Part shown: positions 24,237 through 35,347 of the stretch, piece by piece
Position numbering within the stretch: the first letter of the stretch is position 1
Layout of the letters: each line of letters opens with the position of its first letter
Translations under genes and position numbers: made by a program
The notes under the pieces: model-generated
What the model was told of the DNA's origin: nothing
Seen by the model: the letters and a program-made list of their open reading frames with translations, nothing else
Databases searched by the model: none
Assembly (NCBI GenBank): GCA_918026815.1
Contig: CAKJVC010000157.1
Coordinates: 99,490 to 163,489 of the forward strand
DNA length: 64,000 nucleotides
Origin: Chalara sp. BL73
Lineage: Eukaryota; Ascomycota; Leotiomycetes; Helotiales
Direction of reading: 5' to 3'

Positions 24237-24985
24237 GTTGACAGAATTGTGTTTTTGATGGAGAAGCTGTAGAATTAATGTCTTAAAGATCGTGATATTG
24301 TAAATTGCCTTAACGACTGAATGTATTTCAAAAAGGTCCGTAAAATGTGTACAAGAAGAGATGCGACACCAGGCCGTTTGAGGAGTGCAAAAGTAAAGAC
24401 GGATAAAGTGAGTGATGAAGTGGCTCTTGTGTTGAGGAGTATGCGTCCATTTTGTATCCTGAAAAAGAATGCTGCTCATCCCAAGTCTGGGTAAACGGCG
24501 CTCTTCCCCTTGTCCTTGTCTCAATCCGGTATCAAGTCTTGAGCCTCAGACAATGTTCTCAGACGAACTATGGAACACACGATACGAGCCCGGCTTCTAC
24601 TATGCTATCTCTAGATTAGTAGCGATTTTCAACGTTATGATGTCGATCACGGTATCGGAATTTATGCCATCCCGATTTTCGTGTTTGATCGTCCCCTGAT
24701 CCAGTGTTGTGGTTGATCTGTAACACGAGGACTCGGATGGCTGCATCAGATCGTCATGTGATATGCTTCGGAGTATACTCCTGGTCGCTAGAAGCATTAT
24801 GCTTACGAGCCATATCTATGTAATGAGTTATGATAATCGCCCTACACTTCCATTACTAATATTTTGGGTGCCAATGGGAGCTACAAATTGGTCGAAAACT
24901 GCCTGCTATTGCTGCGAATGATTGATTGCTCGTTATGTATACATAAAATACATATATTTACATTATACAGTGTGTTATTTATATA
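24237..24985. other. Intergenic/promoter of the BAS2-like gene
   Basis: Upstream region of the minus-strand BAS2-like gene and 3' flank of the ZZ/EF-hand gene. No regulatory site could be assigned. The stretch 24900-24985 is strongly AT-rich. Confidence 0.3.
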
Positions 24986-27965
24986 TCAAGGGACGCAAAA
25001 GTCGATCCAGCTCCCCAGATAATCCACAGTGTGAGCTTTTCCAGCATTGATGTGCCCTTTGACCGCTTCCTCAAACTCTGCGAATGATAATTTTCCCCAA
25101 CCGCCTCTTTCTTCTGTTTCTTGCTCCGCCCGGTCCAGTTGGCGCAGTCGGAGCAAGTACTTTTGTGATGGAGGAGATTCAGTTTCAGAACGCTCTTCAG
25201 CATCATTCCTTGAAGACTGATTGTGGGTTTCCCGAGTGGGCTCAGTGTCTTTTGCTAGAGATTCTTCAAGGGGTGGACTCTTCGCTTCACTGTTCGGTCG
25301 GAACTGCGGCATAGTAGGATCATAGGAAGATTCGGAGTGCTGTGTCGGAGATCCATTAAGAGAGTAAGGGTGATCTGAGCTTTCTTGAGGCTCTCCATTC
25401 TCGAGTGTTACGTCCTCATTCTCAATCAAATCATATTCCCTATTACTGTGTGACTGTTCTTCTGTGGGAACTTCAACATGATATCCCGTAGCATTGAGAA
25501 GCTGCTCGAGTGACATTTCTCCTGCTTGTTCTTCAGCAATGTCGGGAAACACGGGATTCTGCGTAATGTCAAGACTAGACGAAGTATTGTGGTTTGGACT
25601 GTCCCGTTGTCGTTTTGACCTTCTCAAGCCTTTTGATTTTGGCGGTAAAAATCTGGCATCTTCCTCCATAGATTCTGCGAAAGCCTCAAACTCAGGTGTA
25701 GTGTAAAGATGTCTATACCGCTCACGATGTTTCTTTGATTTTGAAGCATCGACAGCAAGATCCTCTTTCTCCCGGAAAAGTGAATCAAGTAGCTCGTTGA
25801 AAGCTTCTTGTGTTACCTGGTAAAGTATCTCTTTTCCAGCATCTCTTTCCGCGTCTGGAATCTCTAATCCTCCCCACCGTTCAGGTATACTCCTTGAGGA
25901 ATTAGAATGAGTTGAATGTGTTTCAAAATCATCCAAGTTGTCCACGAATCTGACTTTTGACGATGACCGTGATCGAATTTTACGCATTGACTCTGCATTA
26001 GAACTCTCACCATTATTATTCGAATCAAACACATCGTATTCATCTTTCCAATCATCCGGTGCCACAGCACCTTCCTCTTCGTCGGTATAAAATTGCCTCC
26101 GTCTCCAGCGTTTGCGGAGTTCATACTGAATATGGCTTCTTCGAAGTGCCTCCATCATGACCTCTTGGCGATAGTTTTCAGGTACTTCTTCAAGCGACAT
26201 ACCGCCAAGCCCACTTGCCTCCAAGTCTTCTTCCGTGACCGTTACAAAGTCTGGTGGCCATTCATCACGATCCCATGACGGGACGAAAAGGGTTTCCGAA
26301 TCTTCCAAGTCGAGGTTCTGTGTCCATTCTGGCGAAAGTTCTTCCCCTGCTGTAGAGGTGTGATTGAAAGCGGATCGCGAAGCCGTTGAGCGATCCACCA
26401 TAGCTTGCCAATATTGTTCTGATAAGAACGAATTTATTGGACCCATTTCTCGAATGGTATTATAGTTCTTGAGGATATTTCCGCGGTCTGATGCGCGGAT
26501 GGTATCATCGCCGCTCTCGTTGACAATCCCCTTGCTGTCGGTGATCTCATAATCTCCAGTTAACGTGGCGATTTTTCCTTCCCTACGAGCACGAGGGTCT
26601 GGTGGGTCATATTCCCTATAACAGAAACTGTTAGCTGCCTGTCAGGAAAGCTCAAGTTTGTGCTGCGCTTGCTAAGCTTTTCGTTTGGGAAAAATTTGCA
26701 CATCTTAATCAGTGGACTTCTTGCAAGAGCCTACCTATATTGCCCAGTTCTCCCAAAGGCGCTGCTCAAAGGCTTTCGACTATTAATCGTCGAATGTGCA
26801 TCAGCACTGCTCATTGCCTGATCAACCATTCCTTCCTTCATGTCCCGATGCATTTGTCGATACAGCACATAATATGCACGAAATATGCGAAGAAAATCTT
26901 TCCTATCTACGTATCCATCTTCGTCAATGTCATACCCCTCAAAGATTTTCTTCCATTTGTTTTTCTTCTTTCGGTATGCCAGGCCGTGGACAAACTCAGA
27001 AAATCCTATTAATTTATCATTGTTTGTGTCATAGAATGAAAACATGCGGTCAAAGATAAGGCTCGGCGCCGCATGCCTATATGCGCCGGATGGCACTAGA
27101 CAACGTTCGAATGTCTTCTTGTCCATTGCTACGTTCACATCATCAGGGTCTTCTCTCCACTCTACGTTTGCCATGAACTTCCACTGTTCCCACTGGGCAT
27201 CAAGCTCTGGTCGCTCAAATCCAGTTTCTCGAGTCAGCTTGGCTATCAGTACCTTTGAAAGAGGCTTGTGAGTATTGGGATCTTCTGGATTTCCGGTATA
27301 CCAAACGGGCATAATATGCCTAGGTCCAAAGGTTGGTGCGGGAACCCTGACTTTGTAGAATATATGTGTCCTGGTATGAGGACTTTGAGCCTCACAGGTC
27401 TCACAAAGATCATAATCCGCGCAGTTGGCACACCTATATCGAATGCCTCGAATTGGCACTGAGCCACATGAATTGCAGGCACATCCGCGATGAACATAAG
27501 CATTCCGTCTCGTAGCATCTTCAGAAACTCGAAAGAGAAGCTGAACGATATTTTGACCTTGACGTTGGTATTCTTGAGGAGGATCTGCCCATGGGTAATC
27601 ATCTTGGAAAGGGCGGTCGTCCACAACAGTCTCTCCATCCGTCAATGTATGTGCTACTGGATCTGCATCCTCATCTTGAGCTATAGGTTGAGGGGAGTCG
27701 CTAAAATCTTGTCAGCAGATGTATACTTAACCCGCGTGAAATGTTGATTATTGATAACTTACTGTGGTAGCCATCGCGACCGGTCGCGATGGATGACGGC
27801 ATTGCTCCGATGCAGTCCGCTGCCAGACGGTTCGGGTGGCTCGTACGATTCAGACTCATCTTTGAAGTAATAGTATATGCCCCAAATGCTCAAACCAGCT
27901 AGGAAAATCGCTACCGGAACCTTCGCCCGCGTTAAAGAGCTCGAGGCTGTAGATGAGGCTGACAT
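24986..27965 (-). CDS. ZZ zinc finger and EF-hand membrane-anchored protein
   Basis: 932-aa protein. Exons 27965-27763, 27700-26735 and 26615-24986 join in frame (WLP-H-DSPQP and GQY-R-EYDPP). Residues about 15-33 form a single membrane segment (VPVAIFLAGLSIWGIYYYF). A ZZ-type zinc finger lies at about 138-183, with cysteines in GCACNSCGS, YRCANCADYDLCETC and the closing HTRTH. Two EF-hands follow, with loops DTNNDKLIGFSE (292-303) and DIDEDGYVDRKD (325-336). The second loop is canonical for Ca2+; the first has Leu, Ile and Gly in mid-loop and ends in Glu. The C-terminal 550 residues are acidic and Ser-rich, probably disordered. Similar ZZ/EF-hand proteins are widespread in Pezizomycotina without assigned function. 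A Ca2+-responsive membrane scaffold is a reasonable inference. Confidence 0.88.
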
Positions 27966-28267
27966 GCTGGAAATCGTTATGAGATGCAGCGTGTTGCAGA
28001 TGTTCGTGCTTCCTAAGTTCGACTACCATATCGAGGAGCAAATATACCGAGCTTCTATTGTGGAACTCTTACGAGCAGGAGTCGACAGCATTTTCTACTG
28101 AAGTTGGGGAACTGCGAGGTCTCGCATAGGAATGAAGTTGTGGTCGTCAAAAGGCGATGTCTTGGCAACGAGCGAGATTATCAGCCTCGTCCGAGTACAG
28201 GATATTGGCTTACACATCAACAATATCAAAAAAATGAGATTGCTTTACATTCAATATAATCAATTAC

Positions 28268-28606
28268 CTACGCTATAAGGCTGGCTTTTTTATTTCGATC
28301 TTCATCTTCCATTAGTGTCAAAATTTCTTTTCTGATACCTCTAGCGTACGCAATGATCAGGAGATATAGGGAAGATAAAATAACCAGTAGAGTTAGGAAA
28401 TGTTCAACATGCTCGAACGCAGACAAACATTTCCAACTAACGGGTACAAAGGATCCTTTTCTGGACACGGGAGGAATCCCCAGATCTTTCATTAGATCCC
28501 CTTGAAGGGTCTGGCCATGCACGTTAGATGTGCTTTCACACTCATGAGGTAAGATTCGCAAATTTGGAGGAAGTTGGTGCGTTTCAAGAAAGATGAGCCC
28601 ATCTCA
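28268..28606 (-). CDS. Possible exon of a small membrane protein
   Basis: An open frame without its own ATG at the left edge. The readable part runs from GLIFLETHQLPPNLRILPHE through a hydrophobic segment (FLTLLVILSSLYLLIIAYAR) to a charged end (ILTLMEDEDRNKKASLIA, stop at 28268). The sequence looks protein-like, but no start exon could be identified upstream and no family is recognised. It could be the last exon of a gene beginning between 28650 and 28900, or chance. Confidence 0.3.
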
Positions 28607-29457
28607 ACTTCATTTATCTGCGAGACCCTCATGCAGGATAGTCTCTTATTTTTTATATAAATCGTCAGCCTGTTTCAAACAAATTTTTCCGTTTGGCAGA
28701 GTGGACCACATTGACCCTAAAATCAACAAGCCGTGCCGCCCAAAAACGTGGTCAACGCAGGGGCAGCTTCTCGGCAGCATCTCGCTAAAGCCCCTGAAAC
28801 ACATCCGACTAGGATACTTGTGATCTCTCGCCCGCGTGGAGGCCCCTTCCCTCACTTTCATATCCACTTCATGATCATACATATTAAGGCCAAGACTCTT
28901 GCTTCGTGACTTTATCTGTGCCTCTCACAATTAGCACTTCTAATTGACGGGTACTCAAGGTTCTCCTTGCTCGATCAAGCCACCGATCAGGGTACTTCAA
29001 CAGGCGTGATATTGCGAGTGCGTTGCAGTAACAATTATACCCACCCAGGCGCAAAGGAGAGTGATGACTTTCTTCAATCCCGCTTTATGGAGGTTTTTAG
29101 AGTATGTCTACCTATGGCGTGAAAACGATCGTCCCACACCGACCAACTGGTGGATCAAATGGGCTTTCTCCATCTAGCCTTCGCAACACTGTAATCATAT
29201 TTTGGGGTTAGTAGTTTAATCTGACAAGACCTGGGTCACAATTTGCCATTTTGTTCCTTTTCATATATAAGACTCCAGAAGTTCTCTCTATATTTGCTTT
29301 CTCAGCCATCAACCTTTGTTGAATTCACATTCTTTTCAGTTTTCGGACTTCTCACATTCTTTTTCGAATTCAGACTTCATCGATTGAAGCATATTTTCAA
29401 ACACACACAAAACTGTCGTTATCATTCCGCCGTGCGAAGAACATCATACATTTCGAA
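28607..29457. other. Intergenic/promoter of the AA9 gene
   Basis: Apart from a possible upstream exon of the small minus-strand membrane protein, nothing coding is seen. The right half is the AA9 promoter with a TATA-like element and a T/C-rich leader. Confidence 0.35.
29264..29271 (+). promoter_or_regulatory. TATA-like element of the AA9 gene
   Basis: TATATAAG about 190 bases upstream of the AA9 start codon, followed by a T/C-rich leader. It is the only good TATA match in this promoter. Confidence 0.4.
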
Positions 29458-30827
29458 ATGTCTTTCTCAAAGATCTCCGTTCTTGCTGGAACAGTTGCTT
29501 TTGCCACAAGGGCTGCAGCTCATGGCCTCGTGTTGGGGATAGTTGCTGACGGAGTATAGTAAGTGCGAAAGCTACGCACTGAATTAGCAGGTCTAACATA
29601 CATCGAAGCTATGATGGCTACAATACAAACTACAAGTATATGGCAACACAGCCAGAAGTTGCTGGCTGGTCGATCCCGGAAGACGAGTCCCGAGGCTTCA
29701 TTGCCCCATCTGCGTACACTGATCCAGACATCATCTGTCACTTGGATGCCACCAACGGCCAAGCCTACGCTACAGTCGCCGCCGGAGGAGTTGTTGAGCT
29801 TCAATGGACTGAATGGCCCGAGTCTCACCACGGCCCGATGATTGATTACCTTGCTAGTTGTAACGGTGACTGCACCACTGTTGACAAGACCACTCTAGAG
29901 TTCTTCAAGATTGATGAGGTTGGGCTTATCGACGGCTCCGCCGCTCCAGGAACATGGGGCTCCGACCAGATGATTGCCAACAACAACACCTGGGCTGTCA
30001 CTATTCCATCCGACATCGCTCCTGGAAAATATGTCCTCCGTCACGAGACCATTGCTCTTCACTCTGCCAACAACGCAGACGGAGCCCAAAATTACCCCCA
30101 ATGCGTCAACCTCGAGATCACTGGATCCGGTACGGCCACACCGGCTGGAGTTCTTGCAACTGAGTTCTACACCCCAACTGACCCGGGAATCTTGGTCAAC
30201 ATCTACCAAGCCCTCTCAACATATGTCATTCCTGGACCAACTCTCTACTCAGGTGCCGTTGACACACCACAAACTGGGGCAACATCTGCCACCAGTGCAG
30301 CAACTAGCGCTACCTCCGCTGCCGATGGCGAGGCTACCTCAGCCCCAGCCATCACCTCCGTCGAAGCACCAGCAACCACGTCCGCTCCGGCTTCCGTCGT
30401 AGAAACAGCCTCAGCCGGATTCCCAATCTATTCGAACACCACTGCAATTAGCACAGGGCGTCCAGGTCGCCCAACACGAACTCCAAAAGGCCCAAGCAAA
30501 ACTCGCACTCGCCCAGCAGCCACATCCACTGCTACCTCCGTGACCGTTGTTGAGTCCACCGTCATCGTCTCCCCAATCCCGGCGGCCACCGGAGTCGCAA
30601 CCACCTCATCATTTGTTGAGATTCCCTCTCAGACCACCACACCAACTCTTGAGAACCCCGAGTCTGAGGCATCCCAGACCACTTCTCCCAGCGCGCTCGA
30701 GCCACCAACTGGCACTACCCTTAACAATCTCCTTTCATGGCTCTCTTCTTTCTACACATCTCACGCAGATAAGGAGTACACTGGCAGCACTGTTGTTCGC
30801 CGTCACGCTCGTGATATCTCCGTCTAG
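29458..30827 (+). CDS. AA9 lytic polysaccharide monooxygenase (formerly GH61)
   Basis: Copper-dependent LPMO acting oxidatively on cellulose or related glucans outside the cell; 439 aa. Exon 1 (29458-29558) and exon 2 (29609-30827) join in frame (GVY-YDGYN). Residues 1-21 are a signal peptide ending RAAA, so the mature protein begins with H22, the N-terminal His of the histidine brace. The second copper ligand is H108 in ESHHGPM. The axial Tyr is Y196 in [13 protein letters not shown] (H185 region) and the paired cysteines of the fold are also present. The catalytic domain covers about residues 22-250. The remaining 190 residues are a Ser/Thr/Ala/Pro-rich tail with no cellulose-binding module and no GPI signal. 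Regiospecificity cannot be read from the sequence. Confidence 0.95.
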
Positions 30828-31538
30828 AACGGACCTGGCAGAATTTCGGATGAAAACCAGACTTTTGAAGGCCTTGCTATGATCTACATTTCGTGTATAA
30901 ATATTATTATCTTCTTTTCTTGTAAATATAGAGCATGGTGCCAGCAGAGCTTGGTCGTTAGGAAAGGCGTAAATAGGAATATCATTCATCGCCAACATCT
31001 CATCTTTCTGAGTCTCGCTTGATGTTTCATGTTTATATTGTGCTGCTTTTGTCCAATGCAAACGTATAAATGTTGCCATATTTATGGTTTAGGGCGAGAT
31101 GTTGTGGTGAAACCTTCGGATCTCGCCAGTGCGGTCCTTGCATATACGTATCACTAAAACTCTAATTGAGCTACAATAGAGTTTCTGATAAATGAATATA
31201 CGGCCTGCGCAACGTATCAATACAGCACGCAAAGCGCCTGACTAGAGAGCATTGTGATTTAATCTAATCTGATTCGGTTGGGGCAAGAATCGAAATCTAG
31301 AACACCAAGACTTGGCTGCCGCCACGGTAAACTGCAACTGGGTGATGCTGGTCCTCGTCATGCATGATCCGGACTAGACACCAGAAACGATATCAGGCTG
31401 CATCAGGCATTCCTAGTATGGCTGAGTAAAATGCGAGGACTTCCCCATAAAGTGATGGTCCGCGCAGAAAATCGTAGGAAGGAACTCAAAGAAACTCGTG
31501 AGTTGGGTGCCTGACAGCAAGTCAAGCCCTTCCTGGAG
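30828..31538. other. Intergenic, nothing recognised
   Basis: The 3' flank of the AA9 gene and promoter of the next surface-protein gene. Only short frames are present. Confidence 0.3.
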
Positions 31539-32452
31539 ATGAAGTCCATTCAATGTTTTGTGGTTTCTAGTTTCCTCTTTGCTTTCTCCGTAAGTGATTC
31601 GGTTTCTACGCATCAGCACCTGCAGCGTTAGCTAATGAAATTATAGAGTGCAGACGACAGGGTTAAATGCTCCCCCGCGAGAGCAGTTTCAGTCGAAAGC
31701 TTTATCAGCCAGAATGAAGGGTCAAACGGACGTGGATTAAGTAGCTTAGACATATCTCTTCTTGGCCAAGGGAGCGTAAATGCAGGGATCAAGGCGATCA
31801 AGCGCGACGACGCCGATTTGGAATGTAAGGATATCGCGCGGCAACAGCTCCCATGGTCTGACAGTTCGCAGGCACCACGGCGGAGGCCTGCTACTCACTT
31901 CAAGGTGTCCCGTTCTGCTACAACATACTGACAGGGTATTTTCATCTTCTCACCGCGAGCGGGAACGCCATCACAGGCGACTACACCCTCTCCAACGGCC
32001 AAAGAGGAAACCTTTACAACGGACCCAACCCAGGCCTCAGCAGGAGCTCGCAGGCTGTCAATGGAAATGACGAGAATCCAGGTGATGCAGGAGGACATAC
32101 AGGTGGAGGGTCCTCTACTTTTTCAACGCCGCAGACCGCAACGCGCTGTTCTGGAAGTGGTGGACATGGAAGACATTGTGGCCACGACGACCCTGTAACT
32201 TCTCGCACTACAATCACGATTCCATCAACACTGGCCATTGTGACTTCTGGCGTGCTTACATTAACATCGGGGACTCTAACAACTACGCTCCCTGCAACAA
32301 ATGCTGCGGCTACACCTACGCAGGGTTTAGGGAGTCCTTCGACCACATCGACAGGAGGCACATCTACACGGAGCACCGGGGCCGGCGAACAGATCCGCTT
32401 TCCAGGCTCTGCAGCTATAATATTAGCCGCCTTCGCAGCGCTGAGGTACTGA
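31539..32452 (+). CDS. GPI-anchored cysteine-containing surface protein
   Basis: 269-aa protein assembled from exons 31539-31589, 31647-31824 and 31872-32452. Exon 1 encodes exactly the signal peptide (MKSIQCFVVSSFLFAFS) and ends at a GTAAGT donor. Exon 2 encodes a Ser/Gly-rich propeptide-like stretch ending KRDDADLE, where KR is a possible processing site. Exon 3 begins C-TTAEACYSLQGVPFCYN and continues with TGYFHLLTASGNAITGDYTL, then a His/Gly-rich and Thr/Ser-rich stalk. The C-terminus (IRFPGSAAIILAAFAALRY) fits a GPI signal, although the final Arg-Tyr is unusual. The part following the cysteines resembles a repeated small module of unknown function in Leotiomycete surface proteins; that resemblance is from memory and unverified. 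Confidence 0.75.
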
Positions 32453-35347
32453 AGCGCTGAAGATTGGCACATTGCCATCCAGAAACCCTCCCCCAAAAAA
32501 TACCCTGAAAAGAAACAGCCCAAAAAAAACAAAAAACATCGGCCTCAGAGGGCCGACTTTCGGGCTATAGGCTTCCGCCTCCACTCCCAACCTTATGCTT
32601 TCGCATGATGTGACCGTATTTCAGGTGCACGTTGACTATCCGACAGCCAGGCGTCCAGGCTGCCGATAGGGGCGTTTACAACCGTCCTCCTCGACCCCAT
32701 ATTCGCAGCCTCCTCCGTGACCTCGGTGACGCTCGCTACGCCAAATGCCGGATCTTTGATCAGCCAGTTTGGGCTCTGGCACGTTTGCATGGCCGACAAA
32801 CTCTTTTGGTTTTTGGGTGAGAGGAATGTGCTTAAGCAGGTTGATATAGCTTTGGGCTATAAAATATCTAAATCGAGGGTTCTGATTGGCTGGATGGGTT
32901 TGTTATTGGTAGGCGAGTAGCCCCTGAATTTTGACCGGGCCTTGATTTTCCTAACCTCAAGCATTGGGATGTATATTTGCTGGTGCCTTTATTCTTGAGG
33001 CATCTCTGATTTTCAATTGCATGTGAGGGGAATACAGATGTTATTCACCAATTGCGATCTTGTCCATGATTATGCCCGCTGGACTTTTGGAACGGATCAC
33101 CTTTGCTCATTGTTGCCCTTCTCAAGTGAAATATAACATCAATGCACTTAATATTTTATCTTACATTATGTTGAGAGCACAGGTTTCTAACACGGCAGCA
33201 TGAAATCTTTTGTGAAGCCTGAGGATCTCTCAAGAAGTCGACTCATTTGCATGGTCAACATGCCTACCACTGAGGGATCAAAAGACAAGCAAGCACTGAA
33301 TCGCTGATTCGGTTTCGAAGTTTCTGCGAGGATTTGTTTCCCTGACATTCCCAATTTCCAATAGTAGATGGGATATCATATTGATCATGGCAAAATAAGG
33401 GATTGATGTGTTCAGGCATTTACAACCTGAAATAGGATTTCTAACTATACGTCTTGTCTAATATGTGACCCATATTTAGGAGGATAATTCATAACACCAG
33501 AAATTGGGCTAAGGGAACCCAAAACAGAGTAGGTACCCTTTCACTTTTCATACTGCATAATATGGTTGAAACCTGCGGTGCACTGGTCTACGGGCCTATT
33601 ACTAACCAGGTCTGGGTAATAAAGCAAATATGCAAACGGCCATATGTTGCATTCTCCTTCAGTAAATGATTATTTTCATGAGGCCAGGCCATGGAAATGA
33701 CAGGTTCTCCAAATCTTCATAGAGTTCGAAGAAAAAAGGGCCTTGAGACCCGACAGTGCGACAGGGAGCAGAAGCCTCGAGATATTCCTGTGGCAATTTT
33801 GATTGGCCACTCTTCTTGAGACCGACTTCATTCTGAAACAATCGCATATAAGTCTCGAATATTATCGGATCCCGGCTTCCATTTGGACTTGACCCGGGCC
33901 TTCAAATGATACTTGCTTCGCTCACGGACACTTGCGAACGGATGGTCAAGGTAGCTATCAGGCTGACGTGATCAGACTAGATCCTCGCTGATCCAACATT
34001 CCTTCTATCTACTAACTGAAATTTCAGACTAGGTTATAGTCATGCAAGGAATTGAATTAAGAAAAGATATCTTGCTTGATCCAAGACGACAAGCTTGAGA
34101 CTTGCCTTTAAGAGTTCTCACCGTGAGGCAATGAACCACGTGACATATATTATTGGGTGCAGAAGCTCGGATGAAGCATTTACAACTGTATCCGATATTG
34201 TTCTATTCTGACTCGATAGAGTAAAACATTGGCTCGCTGATTGGCCTATGAAGTGGGATAGCCTTTATGTAGGTTTGCTGCGGCTAGGTGCTTACGCTGC
34301 CCACAAAATAGAACTTCCGTATACCGACATATGCATATTGGCAATGGAGAGGCGACAAAGTGACCTAAGCGCGTCATTGTGCTGTAAACCAGAGGAGAGG
34401 CGGTTTTGGCCGTGAAGGCGGTCACGCTGGCTTTTTGATTCCTTCTTATCCTCCCAATGATTCACGTATTGATGCAAGCCAGGCTCAGTAACTCCTTAAG
34501 GATCTCTCCTCTTCCTCCTACTTCTGGGGTGGTTGGTGTTAAGAGGCAACTTGAGGAAGGACCACCACGCGTTCTTTTGCATGCACATGTCGATCCTGCG
34601 GCGACTTTTGTTGTAGCCACTCTCACAGACAGAACCAGGTGAGATTCCTAAAAATACGATGGGTTGGGTGATGATGGGTAATGATGGGCGACTGGTGGCT
34701 GAGCTTGAAGGTTGATTGGGCGCAGTCGTACCATTTGAGGCTGGCTCGCTGGCTCGCTGGCCTCGCTTACCTTTCTCTGAGACCAATCCGGCTAGACATG
34801 TTACCTGAATCGTCTGGGCAGCAGAACCCACCCAGTTGGAGGAGAAGGGCGACTTTTGTCCCGTTTCCAGGTTGGCTGAATTGGTGGAAAGTCTGACGGT
34901 AAAAAAAAAGTTATCCTCTTTTACCACCCACCACCCCCCCGCCTCTTCCCCAATAGACATTCCTCTGGTTTATTTTACATCAAGCAATCAACAACTTCAC
35001 CATCTTCACCATCCTCATCCTCATCGTAAAAAAACAGATTACAATCAATCAACAATCAACCCATCCCCAGTGATTCACTCTAAACTCGTGGTTGTCAAGG
35101 GCCAAGGCAAGGAAATTGGTAGCTCGGCACTTGATTCGACAGGTCCACAACAAAGCGTTTAGGGGTCAAGCTTGGGTTTTGCAATATGAGTTCCGTAAGT
35201 GCCAATCATTGTTTCAACCTCCAAAGGTCACACACATTCACCACACCTTCCACCACTCCGCTTCCCTTCTCTCTTTCATTCACATTATTTACTCATTGAT
35301 TTTTCATCTTCTACACACAGCAATCCCAACCAGAATCAACACTAACA
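32453..35347. other. Long intergenic region (2.9 kb)
   Basis: No supported gene. An imperfect GC-rich hairpin (GGCCTCAGAGGGCC) lies near 32541-32554, just after the GPI gene, and could act in 3' end formation. A 68-aa minus frame at 32593-32799 is protein-like but unrecognised. The last 350 bases contain the T/C-rich leader of the t-SNARE gene and a possible non-coding first exon ending at a GTAAGT donor near 35196. Confidence 0.35.

Noticed and set aside
32593..32799. Minus-strand 68-codon frame ending in SDSQRAPEIRSHHAKA
   Set aside because: Fairly protein-like, but no start exon, family or splice signal could be found; left as unassigned.
34496..34960. 154-codon minus-strand frame upstream of the t-SNARE gene
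   Set aside because: Low-complexity and basic; overlaps the leader region of the t-SNARE gene and has no homologue I recognise.
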